DNA of 64,000 bases, from NCBI GenBank assembly GCA_031655335.1, contig CP134226.1, positions 2,108,001-2,172,000 of the forward strand, read 5' to 3'. Numbering within the stretch: the first letter of the stretch is position 1; every line of letters begins with the position of its first letter. The notes under the pieces are model-generated. The model had not been told where the DNA came from. It saw only the letters and a list, made by a program, of their open reading frames with translations, and did not search any database. The DNA is from Thalassospiraceae bacterium LMO-SO8 (GTDB taxonomy: Bacteria > Pseudomonadota > Alphaproteobacteria > Rhodospirillales > Casp-alpha2). A program made the translations under genes and the position numbers. Positions 36,341 to 43,842 of the stretch are shown here, one piece after another.

Positions 36341-37525
36341 ATGAACGCTTCCCGCCTTTTCACCATCCTTTGTCTGCCGCTTGCCCTGTGCTGGATGCTC
36401 GCCTTCCCAGGTGCGTCCATGGCGGCGGAAAACGTCGGCACGGCGAAGCGCGTGGTCAACGACGTCGTCACCCGGTCGTTCGGCCAGTCGGTGCAGACCG
36501 GCGACGGCCTGGTCGCCAACGAAACCGTCATCACCAAAAGCCGCAGCGCCATCGACATCCGGCTGGCCGACCAGTCGTCGCTGACCATCGGTGAAAATTC
36601 CGAACTGATCCTGGACGATCTGGTCTACGGCCGTGACCGGAACAAGGTCACCGGCGCTTTCCGCATGATGTCGGGGGCGATCCGTTTCGCCTCCGCCGGC
36701 GTGCCCATGGACTTTCTGATCAAGACGCCGACGGCGACCATCGGCATCCGCGGCACCCAGTTCGACGTTCTGGTCAAGGACGGCAGCACCGAGGTCGCGG
36801 TGGTCGAGGGCGTGGTCGTCGTGCAGTCCCGGTTCGGCATCGCCGACGTGCGCAGCGGCCAGGTCTATCAGGTTACCACCCGCCGCGCGGCCTTCGCGGA
36901 TGCGCGCTCGCCGGGAATGAGCCAGGCCATCGAATTCATGGTGACCATGCTTGCGGACGGCGGGGCCGGCACGCTCCAAGCCGCCCCATATCCGCAAAAG
37001 GAAACCCGCCTGATTGTCCTGCCGCCGTTCCTGGAGAACAAGGACAAGGAAAACCTGCTGGTCGTGGACCTGCCCGCGGGCAAGGTCTACGTCGAACTTC
37101 TGCCCGGTCTTGCCCCTCTGCATGTGCGGCGGATCAAGCAGCTGGTGCGTCAGCAATTCTATGACGGCCTGGCCTTCCATTTCGTGCGTCAGGATTACGT
37201 CGCCGAAACCGGAGACCCGTCGTTCACGCCGGGCGGCGCCGGCGGCACCGGGGGCAGCGGCACGGCCATCGCCGCCGAATTCTCGTCCACCCCCTTCACC
37301 GAAGGCATGGTCGGCATGTCGCGCCTCAAGAACGATCACGACAGCGCCGACAGCCGCTTCTTCTTCGTCCTGGGCCCCACGGCGCGGACCCTGGACGGCA
37401 AATACACGGTCTGGGGCCGGGTCGTTGCCGGCATGCAACATCTGAAAGCGCTGAAGCCCGCCAACCGGCCCAAGGCACCGGAACGCATGGCCACCGTGCG
37501 CGTCGTCGCCGATCTTTACAAATAG
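36341..37525 (+). CDS. FecR-domain protein fused to a cyclophilin-type peptidyl-prolyl isomerase
   Basis: This is a two-domain exported protein. The 394-residue product has a signal peptide (residues 1-28, ending SMAAE). A FecR-like beta domain spans about residues 30-180, with the repeated pattern SRSAIDIRLADQSSLTIGENSE, IKTPTATIGIRGTQFDV and VAVVEGVVVVQS. The C-terminal cyclophilin-type domain spans about residues 225-394: LPAGKVYVELLPGLAPLHVRRIKQL, FYDGLAFHFVRQDYVAETGDP, then EFSSTPFTEGMVGMSR, DSADSRFFFVLG and GKYTVWGRVVAGM. The cyclophilin catalytic arginine corresponds to FHFVRQ, a slight variation on FHRVI. The combination is uncommon. It would put a prolyl isomerase together with a periplasmic FecR-type domain. 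Confidence 0.88.
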   Translation: MNASRLFTILCLPLALCWMLAFPGASMAAENVGTAKRVVNDVVTRSFGQSVQTGDGLVANETVITKSRSAIDIRLADQSSLTIGENSELILDDLVYGRDRNKVTGAFRMMSGAIRFASAGVPMDFLIKTPTATIGIRGTQFDVLVKDGSTEVAVVEGVVVVQSRFGIADVRSGQVYQVTTRRAAFADARSPGMSQAIEFMVTMLADGGAGTLQAAPYPQKETRLIVLPPFLENKDKENLLVVDLPAGKVYVELLPGLAPLHVRRIKQLVRQQFYDGLAFHFVRQDYVAETGDPSFTPGGAGGTGGSGTAIAAEFSSTPFTEGMVGMSRLKNDHDSADSRFFFVLGPTARTLDGKYTVWGRVVAGMQHLKALKPANRPKAPERMATVRVVADLYK

Positions 37526-37680
37526 TTCCGGGACCCAGAGGCCCCGTCGTCTGTCCGAAATCTGTAACCGGACGGTCAGGTTCCCTGTCAGAAAAGTTTC
37601 ATGGCGGGAACATTTGGCGAAGAATCGCAATATGTAGTATCCTCCGCGCCATCAGGTAGGAGATATGAGGTTTCGACCCC

Positions 37681-38241
37681 GTGAGCGCTTCCGCCGAAAG
37701 CTGTCCCGCTCTCGTTCTCAACGCCGACTTCCGGCCGTTGAGCTATTTCCCCCTTTCCCTATGGTCCTGGCAGGATACCCTCAAGGCGGTGTTTCTCGAC
37801 CGCGTCAACGTGGTCTCCGAATACGACCGGATCGTCCATTCTCCCAGCCAGGAATTCCGCCTGCCCAGCGTCATCGCGCTGAAGGAATACGTGTCCATGG
37901 GGCGGCGCCCGGCGTTCACCCGGTTCAACGTGTTCCTGCGCGACGCCTTCCATTGCCAGTATTGCGGCGAGCATTTCCCGGCCGATCATCTGACCTTCGA
38001 CCACGTGATCCCGCGCGCCCGCGGCGGGCGCACGTCGTGGTCCAACGTGGTCACCGCCTGCGCGCCCTGCAACCTACAAAAGGGCCACCGCCTGCCCCGG
38101 CAGTGCGGCATGGTGCCGCTGCGCGAACCGGAACAGCCGTCCAACTTTCTGTTGCAGGAAAACGGCCGCGCCTTCCCGCCCAACTACCTGCACGAAAGTT
38201 GGCGGGATTTCCTGTACTGGGATACGGAGTTGGAGCCCTAG
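37681..38241 (+). CDS. HNH endonuclease family protein
   Basis: This stand-alone HNH protein has a GTG start at 37681 and 186 residues. The zinc knuckle and catalytic fold are clear: CQYCGEHF (Cys92, Cys95), LTFDHVIPRARGG (His108), SNVVTACAPCNLQKGHR (Asn122, Cys127, Cys130). Proteins of this type, with the LNADFRPLSYFPLSLWSWQDT opening, are nearly universal in alphaproteobacteria. They are chromosomal rather than part of a mobile element, and their cellular role is unknown. No restriction, toxin or phage neighbours are seen. It is convergent with the DUF411 gene, 3 bp apart. Confidence 0.9.
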   Translation: MSASAESCPALVLNADFRPLSYFPLSLWSWQDTLKAVFLDRVNVVSEYDRIVHSPSQEFRLPSVIALKEYVSMGRRPAFTRFNVFLRDAFHCQYCGEHFPADHLTFDHVIPRARGGRTSWSNVVTACAPCNLQKGHRLPRQCGMVPLREPEQPSNFLLQENGRAFPPNYLHESWRDFLYWDTELEP

Positions 38242-38244
38242 GGG

Positions 38245-38703
38245 CTACGGCGCCTGTCTCCCCTGATGGCGGCCGTAGACCGCCGCCGTTCCGTCCGCCT
38301 GAAACAACAGAACGTCGTAAACGTCCGGATTGGGGCCCTCCATACCGGGCGAGCCCACGGGCATGCCAGGCACGGCAAGGCCGCGCGCCTTGGGCTTCTC
38401 GGTCAGCAGGCGCGCCACATCGGCCGCCGGGACGTGGCCCTCGATGACGTAACCGTCCACGACCGCCGTGTGACAGGACTGAAGGTGGTCGCCCACGCCG
38501 GTCATCTTCTTGATGCCGGTCAGGTCCTCCATCTCGATGGTCTTCACGGTATGGCCGCTGGCTTTCATATGGTCCACCCAGGCGCCGCAGCAGCCGCAAT
38601 AGGGCGACTTGTAGACGGTGACCTCGGCCGCCGCCGCCATGGCGGGCAGCTGCACAAGCATGGCAAGCGCCGCCACTGCGGCGCGCATGACCTTGAAGTT
38701 CAT
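38245..38703 (-). CDS. Exported DUF411 metal-binding protein
   Basis: This is a periplasmic DUF411-family protein commonly found in copper-resistance clusters. The 152-residue product has a signal peptide (to about residue 25, AMAAAAE) and the thioredoxin-like start VTVYKSPYCGCCGAWVDHM with Cys36, Cys38 and Cys39. A fourth cysteine is in LQSCHTAVVDGYVIEGHVPA, and methionines are in VPGMPVGSPGMEG. This pattern fits Cu(I) binding. It is the last gene of the leftward copper cluster, 14 bp after the copB stop. A role in periplasmic copper binding or transfer is inferred from family and context. Confidence 0.88.
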   Translation of the reverse strand: MNFKVMRAAVAALAMLVQLPAMAAAAEVTVYKSPYCGCCGAWVDHMKASGHTVKTIEMEDLTGIKKMTGVGDHLQSCHTAVVDGYVIEGHVPAADVARLLTEKPKARGLAVPGMPVGSPGMEGPNPDVYDVLLFQADGTAAVYGRHQGRQAP

Positions 38704-38717
38704 TCGTATTTCCTTTC

Positions 38718-39440
38718 CTAGAACCAGAAACTGACGCCGGCGACGAAGCGCAGCGCGTCGGTGTCCTCGCCCTCGTCGCGGGCGAAGTTGGCGGTGGCCC
38801 CGAACTTGCGCTCGTAATGCAGGCCGATGTAGGGCGCGAATTCACGGCGGATTTCGTATTTCAGGCGCAGGCCGGCCTCGACGGTGTTGATCCCCGCCCC
38901 GGAATGAATGCGCCGGTCCTCGGAAAACGCCAAGTCGACCTCGACCAGGGGCTGCAGCACCAGACGCTGGGTGATCAGCCAGTCGACCTCCGCCTCGAAG
39001 CGGGCGGAAACGTCGCCCGTTTCGCTGACGAACAGGTTGGCGTCGGTCTCCACGAACTGCTTGGCCAGGCCCTGGATGCCGATCACGCCGTAGGTGCGGT
39101 CCGGGTCCGGGCGCAGGTCGTGGCGGATGCCGGCATTGACGTCGAAGAAGTCGGAGATCGGTTTCCGGTAGAGGAACTGAAACTCCGCCTTCTCCAGGCG
39201 CTTGCCGATGGGGTTTTCGCCCTCCGTCTTGAAGGCGAGGCGGTGATCGTCGTTGCCGATCCAGGCGTTGCCCTGCCAGGCAAGGACGTCCGCGCCGTCG
39301 CCGATGCGGTACTCCGCCTGGTCCGCCTGGACGTGCCAGTAGATGTCATCGTCCATGCCGGCGGCGTTCGCGCCGCCGGGGGAGAAGGCGGTCATGGACA
39401 CCGCAAGGCCGCCCGCGATCATGAGGATGAAGTTTTTCAT
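38718..39440 (-). CDS. copB: Outer membrane copper resistance protein CopB
   Basis: CopB is an outer-membrane beta-barrel protein of the Pco/Cop copper resistance systems, working with the multicopper oxidase CopA. From the ATG at 39440 it has 240 residues. A signal peptide ends at GGANA. The barrel strands are rich in alternating residues: AEFQFLYRKPISDFFDVNAGIRHDLRP, ARFEAEVDWLITQRLVLQPLVEVDL, VEAGLRLKYEIRREFAPYIGLHYERKFG, ending in VAGVSFWF with a C-terminal phenylalanine. The methionine-rich N-terminal region found in Pseudomonas CopB is essentially missing. Its ATG overlaps the end of the oxidase gene by 4 bp. Confidence 0.9.
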   Translation of the reverse strand: MKNFILMIAGGLAVSMTAFSPGGANAAGMDDDIYWHVQADQAEYRIGDGADVLAWQGNAWIGNDDHRLAFKTEGENPIGKRLEKAEFQFLYRKPISDFFDVNAGIRHDLRPDPDRTYGVIGIQGLAKQFVETDANLFVSETGDVSARFEAEVDWLITQRLVLQPLVEVDLAFSEDRRIHSGAGINTVEAGLRLKYEIRREFAPYIGLHYERKFGATANFARDEGEDTDALRFVAGVSFWF

Positions 39441-41242
39441 CGCACCGCCTCCGCCGTCTCGCGTTCGACCACGACCTTGCGGAACATGCCGGTCGCCATG
39501 TGATACATCAGGTGACAGTGAAACGCCCATTCGCCTTCGGCGTCGGCCTCGATGTCGGCCTCGACCGTCTTGCCCGGCGCGATGGAGATGGTGTGCTTGG
39601 CCGGGTTGTACTTGCCCGATCCGTTGTCGAGGATCTGCCACATGCCGTGCAGGTGCATGGGATGGGTCATCATGGTCTCGTTGACGAACTTGAATCGCAC
39701 CCGTTCGCCGAACTTCAGGCGGATGGGTTCGGCGTCGGAATATTTGACGCCGTTGATGGACCACACGTAGCGCTCCATGTTGCCGGTCAGGCGGACCTCG
39801 ATCTCCCGCGCCGCCGGGCGGTCGGGGTAGAGCGGCTTGATCGCCTTCAGGTCGGCGTATGACAGAAACTTGCCGCCCTCGGCGGCCTTGGGCATCAGGC
39901 CGCTGCCGGGTGCGTAGAACGGATCGGCCTTATCACCGGAAGCCGGTGCCCCATGGGCCGAATGATCCATGCCCGCCATCGTGGCGCCGTCAGGCATGGT
40001 GTGGGTCGGCTGGGCCGGCATCGAATGGCCGGCGTGGCTTTCCCCTTTCATCGTTGTGCCGTCGGGCATGGCGTGGGTCATGCCTTGCCCTTCGTGGCGG
40101 GTCCCGGCCATGGTGGAACCGTCGGGCATTGTGTGCGTCGCGCCTTGGCCCATGGTCCCGTGGTCCATGCCGGCCATGCCGGCCATGTCGCCATGGGCCA
40201 TGCCCATGTCGGCCATGGTCAGATACTGTTTCGGACGGTTCGCCGGAATGTCGCCGGCCATGCCCATTCGCGGGGCCAGGGTGGCGCGGGCGAAGCCCGT
40301 GCGCGCCATGCTTTCGGCGAGCACCGCATAGGCCTTGTCCTCGGTGGGCCGCACGATCACGTCATAGGTCTCGGCGACGGCGATGCGGAATTCGTCGACG
40401 GGCACGGGCCGCACGTTGTTGCCGTCGGCCTGCACCACCGTCATCTTCAGTCCCGGAATGCGGACGTCGAAGAAGGTCATCGCGGCGGCGTTGATGAACC
40501 GCAGGCGCACCCGTTCGCCGGGCTTGAACAGGCCGGTCCAGTTCTGTTCGGTATTGCGGCCGTTCGCCAGGAACACGTAACCCGAGACGTCGGCGATGTC
40601 CGACGGCAGCATGCGCATGTCGCCCCAGTCCATGCGGTCGGCGAGGGCCGCGCCGAGGCCCATCTTCCCGGCGTCATCGACGAAGGTCGACAGGGTGCGC
40701 TTCTGGTAATTGTAGTAGTCGGCGGACATCTTCAGGTTCGACAGGATTTTGTGCGGGCTGTCGTCCGGGTGCCAGTCCGACAGGACGATCACATGCTCCC
40801 GGTCATAGCGGAAGGGCTCGCGCGCCTTGGGCTCGATGACCAGCGCGCCGTACATGCCGACGGCCTCCTGCATGCCCGAATGGCTGTGGTACCAGTAGGT
40901 GCCCGCCTGTTGCGCCGGAAAGCGGTAGGTGAAGGTCTCGCCCGGCTTGATGCCGGGAAAGCTGATGCCCGGCACGCCGTCCTGCTGGTAGGGCAGGATC
41001 AAGCCGTGCCAGTGGATTGAGGTGTCTTCGGCCAGCGTGTTGGTCACGTTGATGACAAGGTCCTCGCCCTCCTTGAAACGGAGGACCGGCCCGGGGATCG
41101 AACCGTTGATGGTCATCGCCGTCTGGTCCTTGCCGGCGACGTTGATCGCCGCCGTGCCGATGGTCAGGTCGTAGGTGCCGGCCCGCGCGGTTGCGGGGGC
41201 CAGCAGGATCGCCGCCAGGGCGGCGAGCATGAGACGTCTCAT
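39437..41242 (-). CDS. copA: Multicopper oxidase, copper resistance CopA type
   Basis: This is a periplasmic multicopper oxidase that oxidises and sequesters Cu(I). I choose the ATG at 41242 because AAGGAG lies 7 bases upstream; the ATG at 41272 overlaps the preceding stop and is the alternative. From 41242 it has 601 residues and a signal peptide ending at ATARA. Copper motifs are IHWHGL, YWYHSHSG, HPMHLHG and HCHLMYHMATGM, covering the type 1, 2 and 3 sites. Between the second and third cupredoxin domains lies a Met/His-rich insert with three THxMPDGxTM repeats. The name here means the oxidase, not the ATPase encoded at 43843. Confidence 0.93.
   Translation of the reverse strand: MRRLMLAALAAILLAPATARAGTYDLTIGTAAINVAGKDQTAMTINGSIPGPVLRFKEGEDLVINVTNTLAEDTSIHWHGLILPYQQDGVPGISFPGIKPGETFTYRFPAQQAGTYWYHSHSGMQEAVGMYGALVIEPKAREPFRYDREHVIVLSDWHPDDSPHKILSNLKMSADYYNYQKRTLSTFVDDAGKMGLGAALADRMDWGDMRMLPSDIADVSGYVFLANGRNTEQNWTGLFKPGERVRLRFINAAAMTFFDVRIPGLKMTVVQADGNNVRPVPVDEFRIAVAETYDVIVRPTEDKAYAVLAESMARTGFARATLAPRMGMAGDIPANRPKQYLTMADMGMAHGDMAGMAGMDHGTMGQGATHTMPDGSTMAGTRHEGQGMTHAMPDGTTMKGESHAGHSMPAQPTHTMPDGATMAGMDHSAHGAPASGDKADPFYAPGSGLMPKAAEGGKFLSYADLKAIKPLYPDRPAAREIEVRLTGNMERYVWSINGVKYSDAEPIRLKFGERVRFKFVNETMMTHPMHLHGMWQILDNGSGKYNPAKHTISIAPGKTVEADIEADAEGEWAFHCHLMYHMATGMFRKVVVERETAEAVR
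39953..40216 (-). repeat. Met/His-rich coding repeat in the multicopper oxidase
   Basis: Within the oxidase gene, about 88 codons encode a stretch dominated by Met, His and Gly. It begins with MADMGMAHGDMAGMAGMDHG and continues as three imperfect copies of the unit TH(T/A)MPDG(S/T/A)TM(A/K)G separated by 14 and 16 residues. The units are also visible in the DNA. Such sequences bind Cu(I)/Cu(II). Confidence 0.85.
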
Positions 41243-41268
41243 GAAATCGCTCCTTCCCGATTGCGTCG

Positions 41269-41928
41269 TCATTTGATCCTGATGGGACCCATCATCCCCG
41301 ACTCGTAGTGGCCGGGAACGTTGCAGGCGAATTCCAGCGTCGCCTCCTTGGGGAATTTCCAGATGATCTCCGCCGACTTGCCGGGCTCGACCAGGACGCT
41401 GCCCTGGTCCGCGCCGTGGCTGTGGCTCATGGCCATCTGGCCGGGGCCGTGGCTCATCTTCATGCGCTCATGGTTGACGCGGTCGGCCTCGATCATGCCG
41501 TGCTCCATCATCACCATCATTTCCTTCTGGTGGGCGGCATGCATGGCCGCCGTGCCCAGCCCGAATTCGTGCAATAGGGTGCCCTTGTTGACGATCTTGA
41601 AGTGCACGGTCTCGCCCGCCTTCACGGCGATCTCCGCGGGTTCGTAGAAATTGTCCTGCATGGTGATGTCGATGGTGCGGGTTACGTCTGCGGCCTTGCC
41701 CGGGCCGCCGATGGCCGGCGCGGCGCCGTGATGACCGGGCATGCCTTGGGTCCCCATCATCTGGCCGGGCATGCCTTGACCGCCCATCATATGTCCTTGG
41801 GCGGGGGCGGCGTCGTGACCGTGACCGGGCTGGCCGGCGCCGGACCACGCCGGCGTCGTTCCCATGCCGAGAACGGCGGCAAGCAATGCACAGGCGGCGC
41901 GGGATGATGTTTTCTTGGAAGTCGTCAT
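41269..41928 (-). CDS. Periplasmic cupredoxin-like copper protein
   Basis: The 219-residue product has a signal peptide (MTTSKKTSSRAACALLAAVLG, to about TPAWS). A Met/His/Gly-rich linker follows (residues 30-75, with repeated QGMPG units). A cupredoxin domain covers about residues 80-219: ITMQDNFYEPAEIAVKAGETVHFKIVN, a type 1 copper histidine in TLLHEFGLG, and the C-x4-H-x4-M ligand loop FACNVPGHYESGMMG near the end. An internal Met/His segment (HQKEMMVMMEHGM) adds soft copper ligands. It resembles CopI-like blue copper proteins of copper resistance clusters. It lies just upstream of the multicopper oxidase gene. Confidence 0.88.
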   Translation of the reverse strand: MTTSKKTSSRAACALLAAVLGMGTTPAWSGAGQPGHGHDAAPAQGHMMGGQGMPGQMMGTQGMPGHHGAAPAIGGPGKAADVTRTIDITMQDNFYEPAEIAVKAGETVHFKIVNKGTLLHEFGLGTAAMHAAHQKEMMVMMEHGMIEADRVNHERMKMSHGPGQMAMSHSHGADQGSVLVEPGKSAEIIWKFPKEATLEFACNVPGHYESGMMGPIRIK

Positions 41929-42151
41929 GATCGTGGTCCTTGTTTATCAGCTGAAATCACGTGGATGCGCGAATGGCAGGGGCGTGGCCCCGCCGCGGCG
42001 ATGGATTTCCGCTTGGTCTGCTCGGGCTTGCCGCTATCGGCTGAAAGCGGTGTGCACGGTCGGATTCATGGATTCCGCCTTGCTTGCCTGGGGGCGCGCA
42101 ACATCAGGGAGGTTGTCGGGTGTTACGTCGCCCGGTCCGAGCGCACGGAAA

Positions 42152-42574
42152 TCATCCGTGACGCCTTGGAGGCCTGAAAAGCCCGTGCAGGGCATTGACC
42201 ACGATGGCTTGATCCGACCGCGGCATCAGCCGTTCGACGGAAAACGTCAGGCCGGCGGTGTGATCGAACTCCTGGACGGGGATGCTCGGGAAGCACGCGC
42301 TGGCACAGCATCCGTGCATCGTGCTGTTCTTTGGCGATCTGTCGACCGAGGCGGTTTTGGCGGGACCGTGGCAGTCAGCCTGCTGGGCTAATTCAGCCGA
42401 AGGGTCGCCGTCATGATCCGGTGCGGCGGCTTGGCTATGATGTGCCTGTCCGCCCGCTTGCATCGCCGCATGTCCGATCCCGGTACCCGCAGCAAGGACG
42501 GCGATGGCGAGCAGCGCGACGAACACGTGCTGTACGCCACATTTCAGGACTGCATTTCGGATCGCCATCATCAT
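42152..42574 (-). CDS. Small exported Cys/His protein of the copper cluster (DUF2946-like)
   Basis: The product has about 140 residues; three consecutive ATGs at 42574-42568 make the start uncertain. It has an N-terminal hydrophobic segment (VFVALLAIAVLAAGTGIGHA). A His-rich region follows (HHSQAAAPDHDGD), then cysteines in ADCHGPAK and MHGCCASACFPS, and a C-terminal LFRPPR. This layout resembles the DUF2946-like short proteins that accompany copper genes. Function is not established; metal binding is inferred from the residues and the neighbours. It lies 45 bp after the SHOCT gene, and a 223-bp gap separates it from the cupredoxin gene, which may therefore have its own promoter. Confidence 0.65.
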   Translation of the reverse strand: MMMAIRNAVLKCGVQHVFVALLAIAVLAAGTGIGHAAMQAGGQAHHSQAAAPDHDGDPSAELAQQADCHGPAKTASVDRSPKNSTMHGCCASACFPSIPVQEFDHTAGLTFSVERLMPRSDQAIVVNALHGLFRPPRRHG

Positions 42575-42619
42575 CACGGGAAAACTTACCACCTATGTCA
42601 TGGGGTCTTCAACAAAACC

Positions 42620-42958
42620 TCAGGAAGATCCCGAAATCGTGTTCTTGCGTTCGTTGTATTCCGCCGTGTCGATTTCACCCCGTGCGTAGCGTTCGTTCAA
42701 AAGATCCATGGCCGTGGAAGACGGCGCGCGGTCACTGCCGGTGAACCCTTTGATCAGGAATAGGACGATCACGATCACCGCGATCATGAAAACGGCCATC
42801 ATGCCCCAGCCCATGAACATATGACCCCAACCGCCGGACCACATGGGATGTCCGTAGTAGACGCCACCGGAACTCTGATCGGCGAGGGCTTGGCCCGACC
42901 CGGCGATCATGGCGAGGACAGCCAGTAGGGAAATGCGAAACCGCGTAATAGTGGTCAT
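42620..42958 (-). CDS. SHOCT-domain membrane protein
   Basis: The 112-residue product has a signal peptide or first helix (ISLLAVLAMIAGSGQALA) and a Met/Gly/Trp-rich stretch (GHPMWSGGWGHMFMGWGMM). A transmembrane helix follows (VFMIAVIVIVLFLIKGF). The C-terminal SHOCT motif is AMDLLNERYARGEIDTAEYNERKNTI. Proteins of this design are common in copper and heavy-metal resistance clusters, possibly tuning oligomerisation or membrane location. It lies 14 bp downstream of the cytochrome c gene on the same strand. Confidence 0.82.
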   Translation of the reverse strand: MTTITRFRISLLAVLAMIAGSGQALADQSSGGVYYGHPMWSGGWGHMFMGWGMMAVFMIAVIVIVLFLIKGFTGSDRAPSSTAMDLLNERYARGEIDTAEYNERKNTISGSS

Positions 42959-42972
42959 TTTCGGATGCTCCT

Positions 42973-43449
42973 TTATTTGGTGCGAAGGTTGATATCGTCG
43001 TGGCGCTGGCGAATGCGCTCCGGCCAGGTGCTCTTGATATAAGACAGCGCGGCGATGATCTCGTCGTCGGACAGAACGCCGGCGAAGCCGGGCATGTCGC
43101 TTTCGTAGGCGCCGCCGACCACGGCGGCGGGGCCGCGTTTGGTCAGGTCGAACAACTGCGCGTCCGGGTGGTGCCAGGTATGGCCCGTGCGGTCGTGGGG
43201 CGGGGCGGGCAGGCGGCCCGTGGGCAGGCGTTCGCGCCAGTTCGCCTGTCCTTCCAGGCCCGTTCCGTGGCAGTTCGCGCAGTGGTCGCCGTAGACCGTC
43301 CTGCCGAGGGCGACGACGGCGGCGTCATCGGGGCGCAGTGTGATCACCGTGCCGCCGCCGGGGGGCAGCCATAACCAGGCAGCACCGCCAAGCGTCACCG
43401 CGCCCAGGGCGGCAGTCGCCCACAAGGATTTGCGGCGTGCCGCCGTCAA
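42973..43449 (-). CDS. Membrane-anchored class I cytochrome c
   Basis: This is a monohaem c-type cytochrome, probably periplasmic and tethered by an uncleaved N-terminal helix (residues 8-28). With the TTG at 43449, which overlaps the regulator stop by 4 bp, it has 158 residues; another TTG at 43485 is possible. The haem motif CANCH has Cys57, Cys60 and His61. The axial methionine is in ESDMPGF, and the fold ends with ALSYIKSTWP. It likely accepts electrons from the copper-handling oxidases of this cluster, though the partner is not shown. Haem attachment would depend on the ccm system encoded at the start of the window. Confidence 0.85.
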   Translation of the reverse strand: MTAARRKSLWATAALGAVTLGGAAWLWLPPGGGTVITLRPDDAAVVALGRTVYGDHCANCHGTGLEGQANWRERLPTGRLPAPPHDRTGHTWHHPDAQLFDLTKRGPAAVVGGAYESDMPGFAGVLSDDEIIAALSYIKSTWPERIRQRHDDINLRTK

Positions 43450-43838
43450 TGGTCCGGTCCCGCCAGGCCGTCGATGATGGGACAATGCGGGCGGCTGTCG
43501 CCGTGGCAGGTGTCGACCAGATGTTTCAGCGTTTTGTGCAAGGCTTTGAGTTCCGCGATCTTGGCCTCGATCCCGGCAAGATGCCCTTCGGCGATCGCCT
43601 TCACGTCGGCGCTGGCGCGATGGTCGTCCTCGTAAAGCGACAGCAGGGCGCGGCAGTCCTCGACGGAAAAGCCGAGCCCCCGCGCGCGCTGCACGAACTG
43701 CAACTTGTGCACGTCGGTCGGCGAATAGGCGCGGTAGCCGTTGCCGCTGCGCCCCGGCACGACCAGGGAGATTTCCTCGTAATAGCGGATGGTCTTGGCT
43801 GGCAGGCCCGACTGCTTGGCTGCTTCACCGATGTTCAT
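43446..43838 (-). CDS. cueR: CueR-type copper-responsive MerR regulator
   Basis: This is a MerR-family activator that senses Cu(I). From the ATG at 43838 (GAGGAG ribosome-binding site) it has 130 residues. The winged helix-turn-helix is at residues 1-70 (MNIGEAAKQSGLPAKTIRYYEEISLV). A dimerisation helix follows, then the metal loop with Cys111 and Cys119 (CHGDSRPHC), equivalent to the two Cu(I) cysteines of E. coli CueR. The family-typical SLYEDDHRASADVKAIAEGH segment supports CueR rather than ZntR or MerR. It lies 4 bp after the P-type ATPase gene. Its binding site is almost certainly the palindrome at 46319. Confidence 0.92.
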   Translation of the reverse strand: MNIGEAAKQSGLPAKTIRYYEEISLVVPGRSGNGYRAYSPTDVHKLQFVQRARGLGFSVEDCRALLSLYEDDHRASADVKAIAEGHLAGIEAKIAELKALHKTLKHLVDTCHGDSRPHCPIIDGLAGPDH

Positions 43839-43842
43839 GGGC

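Noticed and set aside
37681-38241. HNH protein as part of a mobile or defence element
   Set aside because: Its sequence type is a conserved chromosomal alphaproteobacterial HNH protein, composition matches the neighbours, and no mobile genes are near.
39953-40216. Repeats considered as a CRISPR or tandem DNA array
   Set aside because: They are in-frame coding repeats of a copper oxidase with units varying in length; no regular spacers.
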